This document shows, in pieces, positions 52,301 to 61,548 of a DNA stretch of 64,000 nucleotides. The notes beneath the pieces are model-generated. The model did not search any database and was not told the DNA's origin. It saw only the letters and a list, made by a program, of their open reading frames with translations. Origin of the DNA: Chordibacter forsetii (GTDB lineage: Bacteria; Verrucomicrobiota; Verrucomicrobiia; Opitutales; Seribacteraceae); assembly GCF_964187505.1 (NCBI RefSeq), contig NZ_CAXLML010000179.1:20311-84310 (forward strand), read 5' to 3'. The position numbers were made by a program, and so were the translations under genes. Within the stretch, counting starts at the first letter, position 1. Every line of letters begins with the position of its first letter.

Positions 52301-53249
52301 CATAATTATCCCAGCAAATCGCAAGATTACAAAAACTCTTTTGCGTAGGCTGTCTTCCGTACATCGCTTTATCGATATTCCCCCTTCGCCAGTTAGGATT
52401 AAGGTTTTCGAAATCATTGAAAGTTACGAATCCAAGTTCCAAGATCTAGAAGATGACAGGGAGCGCAAAGTAGAGGCTATTGAGCAAGGCGATTCGATTG
52501 ATCAAGGTGCAATTAAAAATGTTCGTGTGTTTGTCGCCAAGAAGCAAAAAATGCGAGTTGGAGATAAAATGGCTGGTCGTCATGGAAATAAGGGCGTTGT
52601 TGCAAAAATTGTCCCCGAGGAGGATATGCCATTTCTTCCGGACGGAACACCGATAGAAATTTGTCTTAATCCGTTAGGTGTACCAAGTCGGATGAATGTT
52701 GGACAGGTTTTAGAAACTCACCTCGGTTGGGCTTGTAAAAAACTTGGACTGAAAGTTGCGACTCCAATCTTTGATGGTATGCCTGAATCTAAGATTCAAG
52801 AATACCTCAAAGAGGCAGAACTTCCAGAAAATGGTAAATCTACTCTCTATGACGGTTGTACAGGTGAAGCTTTTTACCAAAAGATCGTGGTCGGTTATAT
52901 GTACATGCTAAAGCTTAACCACCTTGTAACAAGTAAGATACATGCTCGTGCAGTCGGTCCTTACAGTCTTATCACGCAACAACCTCTTGGAGGAAAAGCA
53001 CAATACGGTGGACAGAGGTTTGGTGAAATGGAGGTTTGGGCATTAGAGGCTTATGGAGCAGCTTACACATTGCAGGAAATCCTAACGGTCAAATCCGATG
53101 ATGTTCTTGGCAGAACCAAAATCTATGAATCCCTAGTTAAAGGGGATAATTCTTTACAAGCTGGTACGCCACAGTCTTTCAATGTTCTTATGAAGGAAAT
53201 GCAAAGTCTTTGCTTAGACATTCGCGTACGCGGGGAAGATGGTTTGTAA
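49383..53249 (+). CDS. rpoB: DNA-directed RNA polymerase subunit beta
   Basis: A 1288-residue beta subunit. The rifampicin region reads SQLSQFMDQINPLAEMTHKR, with sensitive-type residues at the main resistance positions; the residue equivalent to E. coli N518 is Ile. Other conserved blocks are GRICPIETPEGPNIGLINTL, NILVAFMPWKGYNFEDAILI and GDKMAGRHGNKGVVAKI, and the C-terminal FGEMEVWALEAYGAAYTLQE. It begins 38 bases after the rplL-rpoB hairpin, with a C-rich leader and no Shine-Dalgarno sequence. Confidence 0.98.
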   Translation: MESSKRQNFGKLQEVIDPPNLIQNQVDSFHNFLQRQVPATHRQHDGLEAVFREIFPILSYDEKSRLEYVSYTIGESKLTEVECIDQKSTYSAPLQVKLRLRLEVEGQNKPFYSEEEIFMGELPIITERGSFIINGAERVVVSQLHRSPGVSFEESVHTSGKTLHGFRIIPDRGTWIEAQFDQHELLYVYLDRRRRRRKFLITTFLRALMDWDPEKDKDSDHKIIDLFYNIETLSIEDLVKKENVSNYVLIEPMFDRAKGVVLAKAFEPLTKTYLRAFMKAGEKSLQAIDTSVDDGAIIRCLKKDTSKNKEEALKEIYKKLRPGEPPHKANAEALINRLFLDTKRYDLAKVGRHMLNLKLGLDSPLEVRVTTVEDLVAATRKLTDLKRGKTDEQMAREDAGSIFDMGIDDIDHLGNRRVRTVGELLANVCRSGLARTERVVRERMTLYDQGVESLSPGKLINPKALTTVIRDFFARSQLSQFMDQINPLAEMTHKRRLSALGPGGLNRERAGFEVRDVHPTHYGRICPIETPEGPNIGLINTLSTYAKIDQFGFLQSPYHRVSKGVVDKNPKNVVYLNAFEEEKYIIAQANSEIDAKTLKLQGRPTCRYRDQVQEYDREDINFMDVSPKQVVSVAAGLIPFIEHDDANRALMGANMQRQAVPLLKTEAPFVGTGIESKVAEDSKTVTVSESEGVVAMADGNRIVVSDDGTLPPRFLKEPRSDHKRGIYCYDLRKYLRSNSGTCFNQKPIVRKGDKVILGQALADGASTDNGELAIGRNILVAFMPWKGYNFEDAILISEKIVKDDIYTSIHIEEFEVTARDTKLGPEEITRDIPNAGEEALRNLDHLGIVRIGAEVKPSDILVGKITPKSETDLAPEEKLLRAIFGEKAADVKDSSLRVPSGTQGIVMDIKISSRTDAEQEKLSPSDFRRQLKQIKEDFRNQTEDLRAQLTESLSNILLGEKIPLNVTNSETGDIIIPANRKITKTLLRRLSSVHRFIDIPPSPVRIKVFEIIESYESKFQDLEDDRERKVEAIEQGDSIDQGAIKNVRVFVAKKQKMRVGDKMAGRHGNKGVVAKIVPEEDMPFLPDGTPIEICLNPLGVPSRMNVGQVLETHLGWACKKLGLKVATPIFDGMPESKIQEYLKEAELPENGKSTLYDGCTGEAFYQKIVVGYMYMLKLNHLVTSKIHARAVGPYSLITQQPLGGKAQYGGQRFGEMEVWALEAYGAAYTLQEILTVKSDDVLGRTKIYESLVKGDNSLQAGTPQSFNVLMKEMQSLCLDIRVRGEDGL

Positions 53250-53300
53250 TTTTATTAAGCAAAAGAATATCCGAAATTTAAATTTTAAGCAGTATATATT

Positions 53301-56300
53301 ATGAGCGTAGAAGCATTAAACGAAGCACTTGGAGTAGACGTCGGACCAATGGATCGAGTATCCATAACTGTTGCTGATCCTGACATTATTCGTTCTTGGT
53401 CTAAGGGTGAAGTTAAGAACCCTGAAACCATAAATTATCGTACATTTAAGCCGGAACCAGGTGGATTATTTTGTCAAAAGATTTTCGGCCCTGTCCGAGA
53501 TTACGAATGTGCCTGCGGCAAATACAAAAGGATAAAGTACAAAGGAGTCGTATGCGATCGTTGTGGTGTTGAGGTTACTGTATCAAGGGTGCGTCGAGAC
53601 AGAATGGGTCACATAGAACTTGCTGTACCAGTTTCACACATATGGTTCTTAAAGAGTATGCCCAGTCGCTTGGGGCTTCTCATGAATATGACCGCTAAAA
53701 GTTTAGAGCGTGTTCTTTATTATGAGCAATATCTCGTAACTGACCCGGGCAACACTCCACTGGAAGACAGGCAACTGTTATCAGACAAAGAATATCGTGA
53801 GGCTGTTGATGAGTACGGTGACGAATTCGAGGCTAAAATGGGAGCAGAAGCAGTCCGTGATGTTCTAAGTCGCCTTGACCTGCAAGATGAATTGGATGAG
53901 TTGTATGACCAAATACACGATACCAAGTCCAAGCAAATGAAGAAAAAGCTCGCCAGTCGTCTGCGAGTGATCAAAGGCTTTCTCCAATCTGAAGCTTCTC
54001 CTGAATGGATGGTTCTTGAATCTATTCCAGTCATTCCACCAGACCTTCGTCCGCTCGTACCACTTGAAGGTGGGAGATTTGCAACAAGTGATTTGAATGA
54101 TCTCTATCGCAGAGTTATTAACCGTAATAATCGCTTAAAGAACCTTCTTCAGTTAAAGACTCCTGATGTTATTATCCATAACGAAAAAAGAATGCTTCAA
54201 GAAGCTGTCGATGCATTATTTGACAATGGAAGGCATGGTCGGGCTATAACTGGATCTGGTAATCGTCCATTAAAATCATTGAGTGATATGCTCAAAGGAA
54301 AACAGGGACGTTTCCGCCAAAATCTCCTTGGAAAACGTGTAGATTACTCTGGAAGATCCGTGATTGTAATTGGGCCCGAGCTTAAATTGCATCAATGCGG
54401 ATTACCCAAGAAAATGGCCCTTATTTTATTCGAGCCCTTTATTATTCGTCGCCTCAAAGAACTAGGTTTTGTTCATACGGTGCGTGGTGCTCGTAAAATG
54501 ATCGAAACACGCTCACCAGAAGTGTGGGACATATTGGAGGAGGTAACCAAGGGCCACCCCGTTCTACTTAATCGTGCTCCTACCCTCCACCGGCTTTCGA
54601 TTCAAGCTTTCGAGCCAGTTTTAATCGAGGGTAATGCCATCCGTGTTCACCCGTTGGTTTGTACAGCATATAATGCTGACTTTGATGGAGATCAGATGGC
54701 CGTGCATGTGCCGCTTTCAGTTGAAGCAATCATGGAGGCTAAATTGTTAATGATGGCATCCCACAATATCTTTTCTCCATCCAGCGGGAAACCGATTCTT
54801 ACTCCTTCTCAGGATATTGTACTTGGATCCTACTTTCTTACTATGAACCCCAAGAATGAGATGCCTGCGGAAAATGTAAGAGTTCCTATAATCGGATCTC
54901 TTGAAGAAGCGCTGAGTGCGTTGCAGGACGGAGCTCTAAACCTTCACGATTGGATTGATCTGCAAAATCCCGACAAGGGAAAGACCACTCATTTCGGTAT
55001 TCCCGGGAGGAGCGTTGTTAGGTCAACTGTTGGTCGAGTACTTTTTAACACCATTTGGCCTGAAGAACTTGGATTTTTTAATAAGCCTGCACTCAAAGGT
55101 GATTTAGGGGATTTAATCTTGGAAACCTATCGTTTAACCGGAAAGGCAAGTACCATAAATGCCCTGGATAAACTCAAAGAAATGGGTTTTGAGATGGCTA
55201 CCAAAGCGGGTATTTCCATCGGTATTTTTGATATGATAATACCAGATGAGAAAAAAGACCGTATTGTTGTAGCACGAAAAGAAATTGATAAAATTGAAGA
55301 TCAATTCAGGAAAGGCATTATTACTCGTGGTGAAAGGCATAATAAAATTATTGATGTTTGGACAACTGCGACGGATGACATTGCAAAGAATGTTTTTACT
55401 TCTCTTGAAGACAACTTGGGCAAAGATACCATTAACCCTGTATACCTAATGATGGATTCGGGGGCTCGGGGAAATAGGCAGCAGGTTCGTCAGCTTTGTG
55501 GAATGCGCGGATTAATGGCTAAACCTTCAGGTGAGATTATTGAACAACCAATTCTGTCATCATTCCGTGAAGGACTTACTGTTTTGGAATATTTCATGTC
55601 CACTCACGGAGCCCGAAAGGGTCTAGCAGATACTGCCCTTAAGACAGCTGACGCTGGATATTTAACTAGGAAACTCTGTGATGTGGCAATGGATTGTGTT
55701 ATTGCCATGAAGGACGATGGTCGGAGAGATGGAGTCGTCAAAAAAGCGATTATGGAAGGTGACAATGAAATTGTACCATTACGAGATCGAGTCATTGGAC
55801 GTTACTCTTCGGAAGATATTGCCAATCCTTCTAATCCTAGTGAAACTTTAGTTTCTTCCGGATCTCTTATAACAGAAGATATAGCAGATAATTTGGACGC
55901 TTCGGGAATTACTCGGGTACGAGTTATGTCACCTCTATCAACTCGTATTAAAAACGGGATGACTTCTCTGGAATACGGGATTGATCCCTCCACTAATGCA
56001 TTGGTTAAAGAAGGTTCGGCTGTAGGAATTATTGCTGCACAATCTATTGGAGAACCTGGTACTCAGTTAACAATGCGTACCTTCCATATTGGGGGAATTG
56101 CAAGTGCGGGCAGAGAAGAGCCTGTTATCCACATCAGAAAAGCCGGAAAACTTAAGTTTGTCGGTTTACGATTAGTAACTTTGGCCAATGGCCAGCAAGT
56201 AACCCTCAACAAAACTGGATCTATTCAAATTTTAGACCCTGACGGACGGATTGTAGATGACTATCCTGTTCCTGCCGGAGCTCTTCTTCATTTTAAGGAT

Positions 56301-57395
56301 AATGAAGATGTAGCAGAATCCACACTACTTGCTCAATGGGATCCATACAATATCCCTATTCTTTCTGAGAAGAAAGGAATGATTGGTTTTGAAGATATGC
56401 TACCTGGCGTAACCACCAAAGTTGAAAAGGATGCTTCGGGGGGTAAATCAATGGTTGTGATTGAACACAAGGAAGATTTGAACCCCCAGATCATAGTCAA
56501 AGATTCTTCAGGCAAGGCAATCGCTACTTATTCGGTACCAACCGGAGCTCAAGTTGCCGTTGATGAGGGTACGCGTATTGATGCGGGGTCTATTATCGCT
56601 AAAACTCCTCGTCAAGCTTCCAAAACTCAAGATATCACAGGTGGTTTACCGCGTGTGGCTGAACTATTTGAAGCCCGCAGACCCAAAGAAGCCAATGTTG
56701 GTCAAATGGCGAAGATTGATGGTATTATTACTGAAGCAGGAACTTTGCGCTCTAAAAAGCGTCTATTAGTTACCAATGAGGATACCGGTCAAGTTGAAGA
56801 ACATCTCATCCCGCATGGTAAGCATGTTCTGGTTCAACACGGTGACATGGTTCATAAGGGTCAATTAATTACCGAGGGGGCAAAGGATCCACACGAGATA
56901 CTTGAGATATTAGGACCTTCTGCGGTTCAGGAGTACTTGATAGAAGAGATTCAAAAGGTCTATCGTTTGCAAGGTGTTACAATTAATGATAAACATTTGG
57001 AAGTTATCATTTCACGCATGCTCTTTAAAATTCGTATCACTGATCCGGGTGATGCAGAATTGTTCTGGGGCGATCAAGTGGATAGATTCGCTTTCTTGGA
57101 TACAAATGAATCTATTGCTCAAAAAGGAGGTAAGCCTGCTGAAGCCGAACCAATATTACTTGGAATTACCAAAGCATCACTAGAAACAGACAGTTTTATT
57201 TCTGCCGCATCGTTTCAAGAAACGACTAAGGTGTTAACCAATGCAGCAACTCTTGGAAAAGTTGATGATTTGAACGGGTTCAAAGAGAATGTGATAATGG
57301 GGCATTTGATTCCTGCCGGTACAGGCTTGCCGAAATGGAGACGCATGAAAGTAGACACACTTGGTGCTGCTGCCACCGAATCGATGACTGCCTAA
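53301..57395 (+). CDS. rpoC: DNA-directed RNA polymerase subunit beta'
   Basis: A 1364-residue beta' subunit. The N-terminal zinc ribbon has CACGKYKRIKYKGVVCDRCG, and the catalytic Mg loop NADFDGD is at 458-464. The bridge-helix/trigger-loop regions follow (MMDSGARGNRQQVRQLCGMR; GEPGTQLTMRTFHIGG), and the second zinc-finger-equivalent area lies towards the end. The order rpoB-rpoC is normal with a 51-base gap. Confidence 0.98.
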   Translation: MSVEALNEALGVDVGPMDRVSITVADPDIIRSWSKGEVKNPETINYRTFKPEPGGLFCQKIFGPVRDYECACGKYKRIKYKGVVCDRCGVEVTVSRVRRDRMGHIELAVPVSHIWFLKSMPSRLGLLMNMTAKSLERVLYYEQYLVTDPGNTPLEDRQLLSDKEYREAVDEYGDEFEAKMGAEAVRDVLSRLDLQDELDELYDQIHDTKSKQMKKKLASRLRVIKGFLQSEASPEWMVLESIPVIPPDLRPLVPLEGGRFATSDLNDLYRRVINRNNRLKNLLQLKTPDVIIHNEKRMLQEAVDALFDNGRHGRAITGSGNRPLKSLSDMLKGKQGRFRQNLLGKRVDYSGRSVIVIGPELKLHQCGLPKKMALILFEPFIIRRLKELGFVHTVRGARKMIETRSPEVWDILEEVTKGHPVLLNRAPTLHRLSIQAFEPVLIEGNAIRVHPLVCTAYNADFDGDQMAVHVPLSVEAIMEAKLLMMASHNIFSPSSGKPILTPSQDIVLGSYFLTMNPKNEMPAENVRVPIIGSLEEALSALQDGALNLHDWIDLQNPDKGKTTHFGIPGRSVVRSTVGRVLFNTIWPEELGFFNKPALKGDLGDLILETYRLTGKASTINALDKLKEMGFEMATKAGISIGIFDMIIPDEKKDRIVVARKEIDKIEDQFRKGIITRGERHNKIIDVWTTATDDIAKNVFTSLEDNLGKDTINPVYLMMDSGARGNRQQVRQLCGMRGLMAKPSGEIIEQPILSSFREGLTVLEYFMSTHGARKGLADTALKTADAGYLTRKLCDVAMDCVIAMKDDGRRDGVVKKAIMEGDNEIVPLRDRVIGRYSSEDIANPSNPSETLVSSGSLITEDIADNLDASGITRVRVMSPLSTRIKNGMTSLEYGIDPSTNALVKEGSAVGIIAAQSIGEPGTQLTMRTFHIGGIASAGREEPVIHIRKAGKLKFVGLRLVTLANGQQVTLNKTGSIQILDPDGRIVDDYPVPAGALLHFKDNEDVAESTLLAQWDPYNIPILSEKKGMIGFEDMLPGVTTKVEKDASGGKSMVVIEHKEDLNPQIIVKDSSGKAIATYSVPTGAQVAVDEGTRIDAGSIIAKTPRQASKTQDITGGLPRVAELFEARRPKEANVGQMAKIDGIITEAGTLRSKKRLLVTNEDTGQVEEHLIPHGKHVLVQHGDMVHKGQLITEGAKDPHEILEILGPSAVQEYLIEEIQKVYRLQGVTINDKHLEVIISRMLFKIRITDPGDAELFWGDQVDRFAFLDTNESIAQKGGKPAEAEPILLGITKASLETDSFISAASFQETTKVLTNAATLGKVDDLNGFKENVIMGHLIPAGTGLPKWRRMKVDTLGAAATESMTA

Positions 57396-57473
57396 TTTCA
57401 CACACTGTTCATTTATAGCTTGATCTTACTGAAATAAAATTTACTTTAGATCCTTTACCCTCAAATATTCACT

Positions 57474-57848
57474 ATGCCCACGATCAATCAATTGGTACGA
57501 AAAAATCGTCGTTTGCAAAAATCTAAGACGAAGTCTCCTGCTTTAAAGGCCTGTCCTTTTCGTAGGGGTGTTTGTGTTCAAGTAACTACACGTACTCCAA
57601 AGAAACCAAATTCGGCTGTACGAAAAGTGGCTAAAGTCCGCTTGACTACTGGTTATGAAGTTATTGCTTACATTCCAGACGAAGGTCACAACTTGCAGGA
57701 GCACAGTATAGTTCTGTTGCGAGGAGGAAGAGTGAAGGACTTAAATGGTGTTCGCTATCACATTGTTCGTGGCACCTTAGACTGTCAAGGTGTTGAGAAA
57801 AGACGCCGTAGCCGTTCTAAGTACGGAGTTAAAAAACCTAAAAGTTGA
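57474..57848 (+). CDS. rpsL: 30S ribosomal protein S12
   Basis: A 124-residue S12 of the decoding centre. TPKKPNSAVRKV carries the lysine at the streptomycin position (sensitive type) and RGGRVKDLNGVRYHIVRG the second one; the Asp that is often methylthiolated follows in VKDL. In the str operon order rpsL-rpsG-fusA after rpoC. No ribosome-binding site. Confidence 0.98.
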   Translation: MPTINQLVRKNRRLQKSKTKSPALKACPFRRGVCVQVTTRTPKKPNSAVRKVAKVRLTTGYEVIAYIPDEGHNLQEHSIVLLRGGRVKDLNGVRYHIVRGTLDCQGVEKRRRSRSKYGVKKPKS

Positions 57849-57854
57849 TTTATT

Positions 57855-58328
57855 ATGTCTCGTCGTCGTCAAGCTAACAAGCGCCCTGTGCTCCCTGATC
57901 CCCGCCACGGAAGTACTTTAATCAGTTCCTTGATAAATATGGTTATGTTTAGCGGGAAAAAATCTGTTGCTCAACGTGTCGTATACACCGCTATCGAAAA
58001 GATGGCTGAGAAATTAGAAAAAGGAAACCCTGTCGATCTTGTCTTGGGTGCACTTGAAAACATTCGCCCAAAAATTGAGGTAAAGAGTCGACGAGTCGGT
58101 GGTGCTACTTATCAAGTTCCAATTGAGGTAGCATTTGAACGCCAACAAAGCCTTGCTTTTCGTTGGGTTGTAAATGCTGCTTCAGGTCGCAAGGGCACCC
58201 CAATGGCAGAAGCTTTAGCAAACGAACTTATCGATGCTTACAACAACACTGGGTCTGTTGTAAAAAAACGTGAGGAAACTCATAAAATGGCTCAGGCTAA
58301 TCGTGCTTTTGCTCATTTGCGCTGGTAA
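57855..58328 (+). CDS. rpsG: 30S ribosomal protein S7
   Basis: A 157-residue S7, the primary binder of the 16S 3' major domain: MSRRRQANKRPVLPDPRHGS, FMYGKKS-equivalent MFSGKKSVAQRVVYTA and GALENIRPKIEVKSRRVGGA, TYQVPIEV. The length is normal. Starts in a TTTATTATG context six bases after rpsL. Confidence 0.98.
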   Translation: MSRRRQANKRPVLPDPRHGSTLISSLINMVMFSGKKSVAQRVVYTAIEKMAEKLEKGNPVDLVLGALENIRPKIEVKSRRVGGATYQVPIEVAFERQQSLAFRWVVNAASGRKGTPMAEALANELIDAYNNTGSVVKKREETHKMAQANRAFAHLRW

Positions 58329-58337
58329 TTTTTTGTC

Positions 58338-60494
58338 ATGACCGCAGTACTAGAACCCTCTCCAGCTAATTCTTCGATTCGTGATACAATCTTAGAGCAC
58401 ACTCGTAACATTGGAATTGCAGCACACATTGATGCTGGGAAAACCACATGTACTGAAAGAGTTTTGTTTTATTCAGGTGTTGTGCACAAAATCGGTGAAG
58501 TCCATGAAGGCAACGCTACCACAGACTGGATGGAGCAAGAGAGAGAACGTGGAATTACGATTACATCTGCTGCTATTTCTTGTGGTTGGACTACGTCGGA
58601 GGGACCATACGCAGGAATTGATCACCGTATCAATATAATAGATACTCCGGGTCACGTAGATTTTACTGCTGAAGTTGAGAGATCCCTAAGAGTTTTAGAC
58701 GGAGCTGTAGCAGTATTTACATCAGTTGAGGGCGTACAGCCCCAATCTGAGACTGTTTGGCGGCAAATGGATAAATACCATGTTCCTCGACTTGCCTTTA
58801 TCAACAAGATGGACCGTATGGGGTCGGACTTTTTGTCTGCCCTCCAGACCATGCGAGATAAACTTGGAGCAAATGCACATCCCCTCTTTCTGGCAATAGG
58901 TGCTGAGGAGAACTTTAAGGGTTTGATTGATCTCGTTAAAATGGTTGCCTACATTTACGACGAAAGCGATGAAAGTGGTGTTAAGTTTGATACCGTTGAA
59001 ATTCCCTCTGATCAAATTGATCAGGCTAATGAGTATCGAGAATCTTTAATTGGAGCGGTATCTGACTTTGATGACGATATTGCCAACAAATACCTTGAGG
59101 GTGAGGATATTTCTGAAGATGAACTGCGCCTAGCAATTCGTAAAGCTACTGTTTCAATTAAGTTTGTTGGGGTAATTCCTGGTAGTGCATTTAAGAATAA
59201 AGGTGTTCAAATGTTGATGGATGCAGTGGTTGATTATCTTCCCTGCCCTTTAGATCTACCACCGATGAAAGGCGAGGATTCTGACGAAAACCCTGTCGAA
59301 GTAGCACCTGATGATTCTAAGCAAGTTGCTGGGCTTGCCTTCAAGCTCATGACAGATCCATTCGTTGGTAAGTTAGTTTTTTATCGTGTTTATCAAGGTT
59401 CATTAAAGAAGGGCTCTACACTTTATAATCCCCGTACTCGTAAGTCAGAACGTGTGTCGAGGCTTATGATTATGAAAGCTGATGCCCGTGAGGACATTGA
59501 TGTCGCTTATTCAGGTGATATTTGTGCTTTAATCGGAGTCAAAGATGTTGTTACAGGTGATACACTTTGCGACAAATCTTTAGACCTCCGCCTCGAACCA
59601 CCAACATTTCCTGAGCCAGTGATCTCCATGTCTATTGAGCCTGCAACCAAGGCAGACCAGGAAAAGATGTCAATTGGTTTGCAGAGGCTTTCCGAAGAAG
59701 ATCCTACATTTGGTCTTTCAAGTAATGAGGAAACTGGTCAAACGATTATAGCAGGTATGGGTGAACTACATCTTGATATTATCAGAGACCGCCTGTTCCG
59801 TGAATTTAAGGTTGAAGCTACTGCCGGCAAACCCCAAATCGCATATCGTGAAACAATTACTTCCTCTTCCGAGGGTGTTGGTAAGTTTGTTCGTCAATCA
59901 GGTGGTCGTGGACAGTATGGCCATGCAGTAATTCAAATCGAGAGTTTGGAAAAGGGTAAAGGTATTGAATTGGAAAACAAGATCGTTGGTGGATCTATAC
60001 CTAAAGAGTTTATCAAGCCTACTTTGGATGGTATAAAAGAAGCTGCTCAAGGTGGTGTAATTGCTGGGTATCCTGTAATCGATTTTAAGGTCTCACTTGT
60101 TGATGGGTCCTTTCATGATGTCGATTCATCTGAAATGGCTTTCAAGATGGCAGGCATTTTTGCATTCAAGGATGCCATGAAGAAAGCTACACCAATTCTT
60201 TTAGAACCTATCATGAAAGTTGAAGTTTCCACACCTGATGAATATCAGGGTGAATTAATTGGAGACTTGAATCGTCGTCGCGGACAGATCCAAGGCATGG
60301 AATCTCGTGGCACTGTTTGTATCATTGATGCCTTTGTACCTCTCGAAAACATGTTTGGGTATTCAACAGACATGCGATCACTATCCTCCGGAAGGGCGGA
60401 TTATTCTATGACTCCTTCTCACTTTGATCAGGTACCACAAAGCCTAATTCAGAATATCGTTGAAACCTCTTCTCGCGAACCAGCAAGAAGCTAA
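58338..60494 (+). CDS. fusA: Elongation factor G
   Basis: A 718-residue translocase GTPase. Motifs: AHIDAGKTT (P-loop), ERERGITITSAA (switch I with a normal RGITI, in contrast to EF-Tu here), DTPGHVDFTAEVERSLRVLD (switch II) and NKMDR. Domains II to V follow: FVRQSGGRGQYGHAVI (IV), GFTYSTDMRSLSSGRADY-like GYSTDMRSLSSGRADYSM (V). Ten bases after rpsG and four before rpsJ; there is no tuf between fusA and rpsJ. Confidence 0.97.
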   Translation: MTAVLEPSPANSSIRDTILEHTRNIGIAAHIDAGKTTCTERVLFYSGVVHKIGEVHEGNATTDWMEQERERGITITSAAISCGWTTSEGPYAGIDHRINIIDTPGHVDFTAEVERSLRVLDGAVAVFTSVEGVQPQSETVWRQMDKYHVPRLAFINKMDRMGSDFLSALQTMRDKLGANAHPLFLAIGAEENFKGLIDLVKMVAYIYDESDESGVKFDTVEIPSDQIDQANEYRESLIGAVSDFDDDIANKYLEGEDISEDELRLAIRKATVSIKFVGVIPGSAFKNKGVQMLMDAVVDYLPCPLDLPPMKGEDSDENPVEVAPDDSKQVAGLAFKLMTDPFVGKLVFYRVYQGSLKKGSTLYNPRTRKSERVSRLMIMKADAREDIDVAYSGDICALIGVKDVVTGDTLCDKSLDLRLEPPTFPEPVISMSIEPATKADQEKMSIGLQRLSEEDPTFGLSSNEETGQTIIAGMGELHLDIIRDRLFREFKVEATAGKPQIAYRETITSSSEGVGKFVRQSGGRGQYGHAVIQIESLEKGKGIELENKIVGGSIPKEFIKPTLDGIKEAAQGGVIAGYPVIDFKVSLVDGSFHDVDSSEMAFKMAGIFAFKDAMKKATPILLEPIMKVEVSTPDEYQGELIGDLNRRRGQIQGMESRGTVCIIDAFVPLENMFGYSTDMRSLSSGRADYSMTPSHFDQVPQSLIQNIVETSSREPARS

Positions 60495-60497
60495 ATT

Positions 60498-60806
60498 ATG
60501 AACGGACACAAAATACGCATTAAATTAAAAGGTTTCGATTACCGAGTAATTGATCAGTCTGCATCTGATATTGTAGATACAGCAAAACGAACAGGCGCAC
60601 GTGTTGCCGGGCCTATTCCTATGCCAACAAGAATCGAACGATACACAGTTAATCGCTCCCCTCATGTTGATAAAAAGTCTATGGATCAATTTGAGCTTCG
60701 TACTCACAAAAGACTTATCGATATAATTGAGCCAACCGTACAGACTGTTGACGAACTAAAAAAGTTAAACTTACCTGCAGGCGTTGAAATCAGCATCAAC
60801 GTTTAA
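60498..60806 (+). CDS. rpsJ: 30S ribosomal protein S10 (NusE)
   Basis: A 102-residue S10: KIRIKLKGFDYRVIDQSASD, GPIPMPTRIERYTVNRSPHV and FELRTHKRLIDIIEPT. It also serves as NusE, contacting NusG in transcription-translation coupling and antitermination. It directly follows fusA, so the S10 operon continues from the str operon without a break. Confidence 0.98.
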   Translation: MNGHKIRIKLKGFDYRVIDQSASDIVDTAKRTGARVAGPIPMPTRIERYTVNRSPHVDKKSMDQFELRTHKRLIDIIEPTVQTVDELKKLNLPAGVEISINV

Positions 60807-60844
60807 TCATTCTCCTCTCTATCTAATTAATTAACTCTAAACCC

Positions 60845-60890
60845 CTTTAAAGCAGGTCTAAAAGAACTTTAGTTCGCCTGCCGCTTAAAG
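60845..60890 (+). promoter_or_regulatory. Long hairpin ending one base before the rplC start codon
   Basis: Three nested paired segments are visible: CTTTAA (60845-60850) with TTAAAG (60885-60890), GCAGG (60852-60856) with CCTGC (60877-60881), and CTAAA (60858-60862) with TTTAG (60868-60872), closing a 5-base loop. The rplC ATG is at 60892, so the structure would cover the ribosome entry site. Such leaders are typical of ribosomal-protein feedback control, but I do not recognise a named motif. Confidence 0.5.
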
Positions 60891-60891
60891 A

Positions 60892-61539
60892 ATGAAACTT
60901 GAACTTTTAGGAAAAAAGCTTGGGATGTCCCAAGTCTACGACGAAGACAATAACCTTGTCCCTGTAACCATTATTGAAGCTGGTCCATGTCCAGTCCTTC
61001 AAGTGAAAACTGTTGAATCAGATGGTTACACCTCTGTACAAATTGGTTACAACCCAAAGGGTAAAAGTCCCAATAAAGCAAACCGTGCATCTAAGGGACA
61101 TGCTGCTAAAGCAAAGGCTGAACCCCAGCAGTTATCTAAAGAGTTCCGGCTCCCAGTTGATCATCAATTCGAGGCAGGTAACTCTATTACAGTGACTGAC
61201 TTTGCTGATATTTCAATGGTTGATGTTGTATCAACGACCAAAGGAAAAGGATTTCAGGGCGTGGTTAAAAGATGGAATTTCGGAGGAGGTCCTGCTTCTC
61301 ATGGTTCTATGTTTCATCGTCGTGGTGGATCTTATGGTCTTTGCCAATGGCCAGGTCGTGTTTTTAAGAATAAGAAAATGCCTGGTCATATGGGTGATGT
61401 GCAGCGCACTACCCAAAACCTTAAGGTTGTAAAAACTATTCCTGAGAAAAACTTAATATTAATTAAGGGCAGCATTCCAGGTCATAAAGGTGGAATTTTA
61501 TCCATCCGTGTGGCTAAAAAACTCAAGACCTCCAAGTAG
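60892..61539 (+). CDS. rplC: 50S ribosomal protein L3
   Basis: A 215-residue L3: LLGKKLGMSQVYDEDNNLVP at the start, then the loop that reaches the peptidyl-transferase centre (VKRWNFGGGPASHGSMFHRR, GSYGLCQWPGRVFKNKKMPG). It is separated from rpsJ by 85 bases containing a hairpin, an unusual gap in this otherwise tight operon. Confidence 0.98.
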   Translation: MKLELLGKKLGMSQVYDEDNNLVPVTIIEAGPCPVLQVKTVESDGYTSVQIGYNPKGKSPNKANRASKGHAAKAKAEPQQLSKEFRLPVDHQFEAGNSITVTDFADISMVDVVSTTKGKGFQGVVKRWNFGGGPASHGSMFHRRGGSYGLCQWPGRVFKNKKMPGHMGDVQRTTQNLKVVKTIPEKNLILIKGSIPGHKGGILSIRVAKKLKTSK

Positions 61540-61548
61540 AATTTTAAG

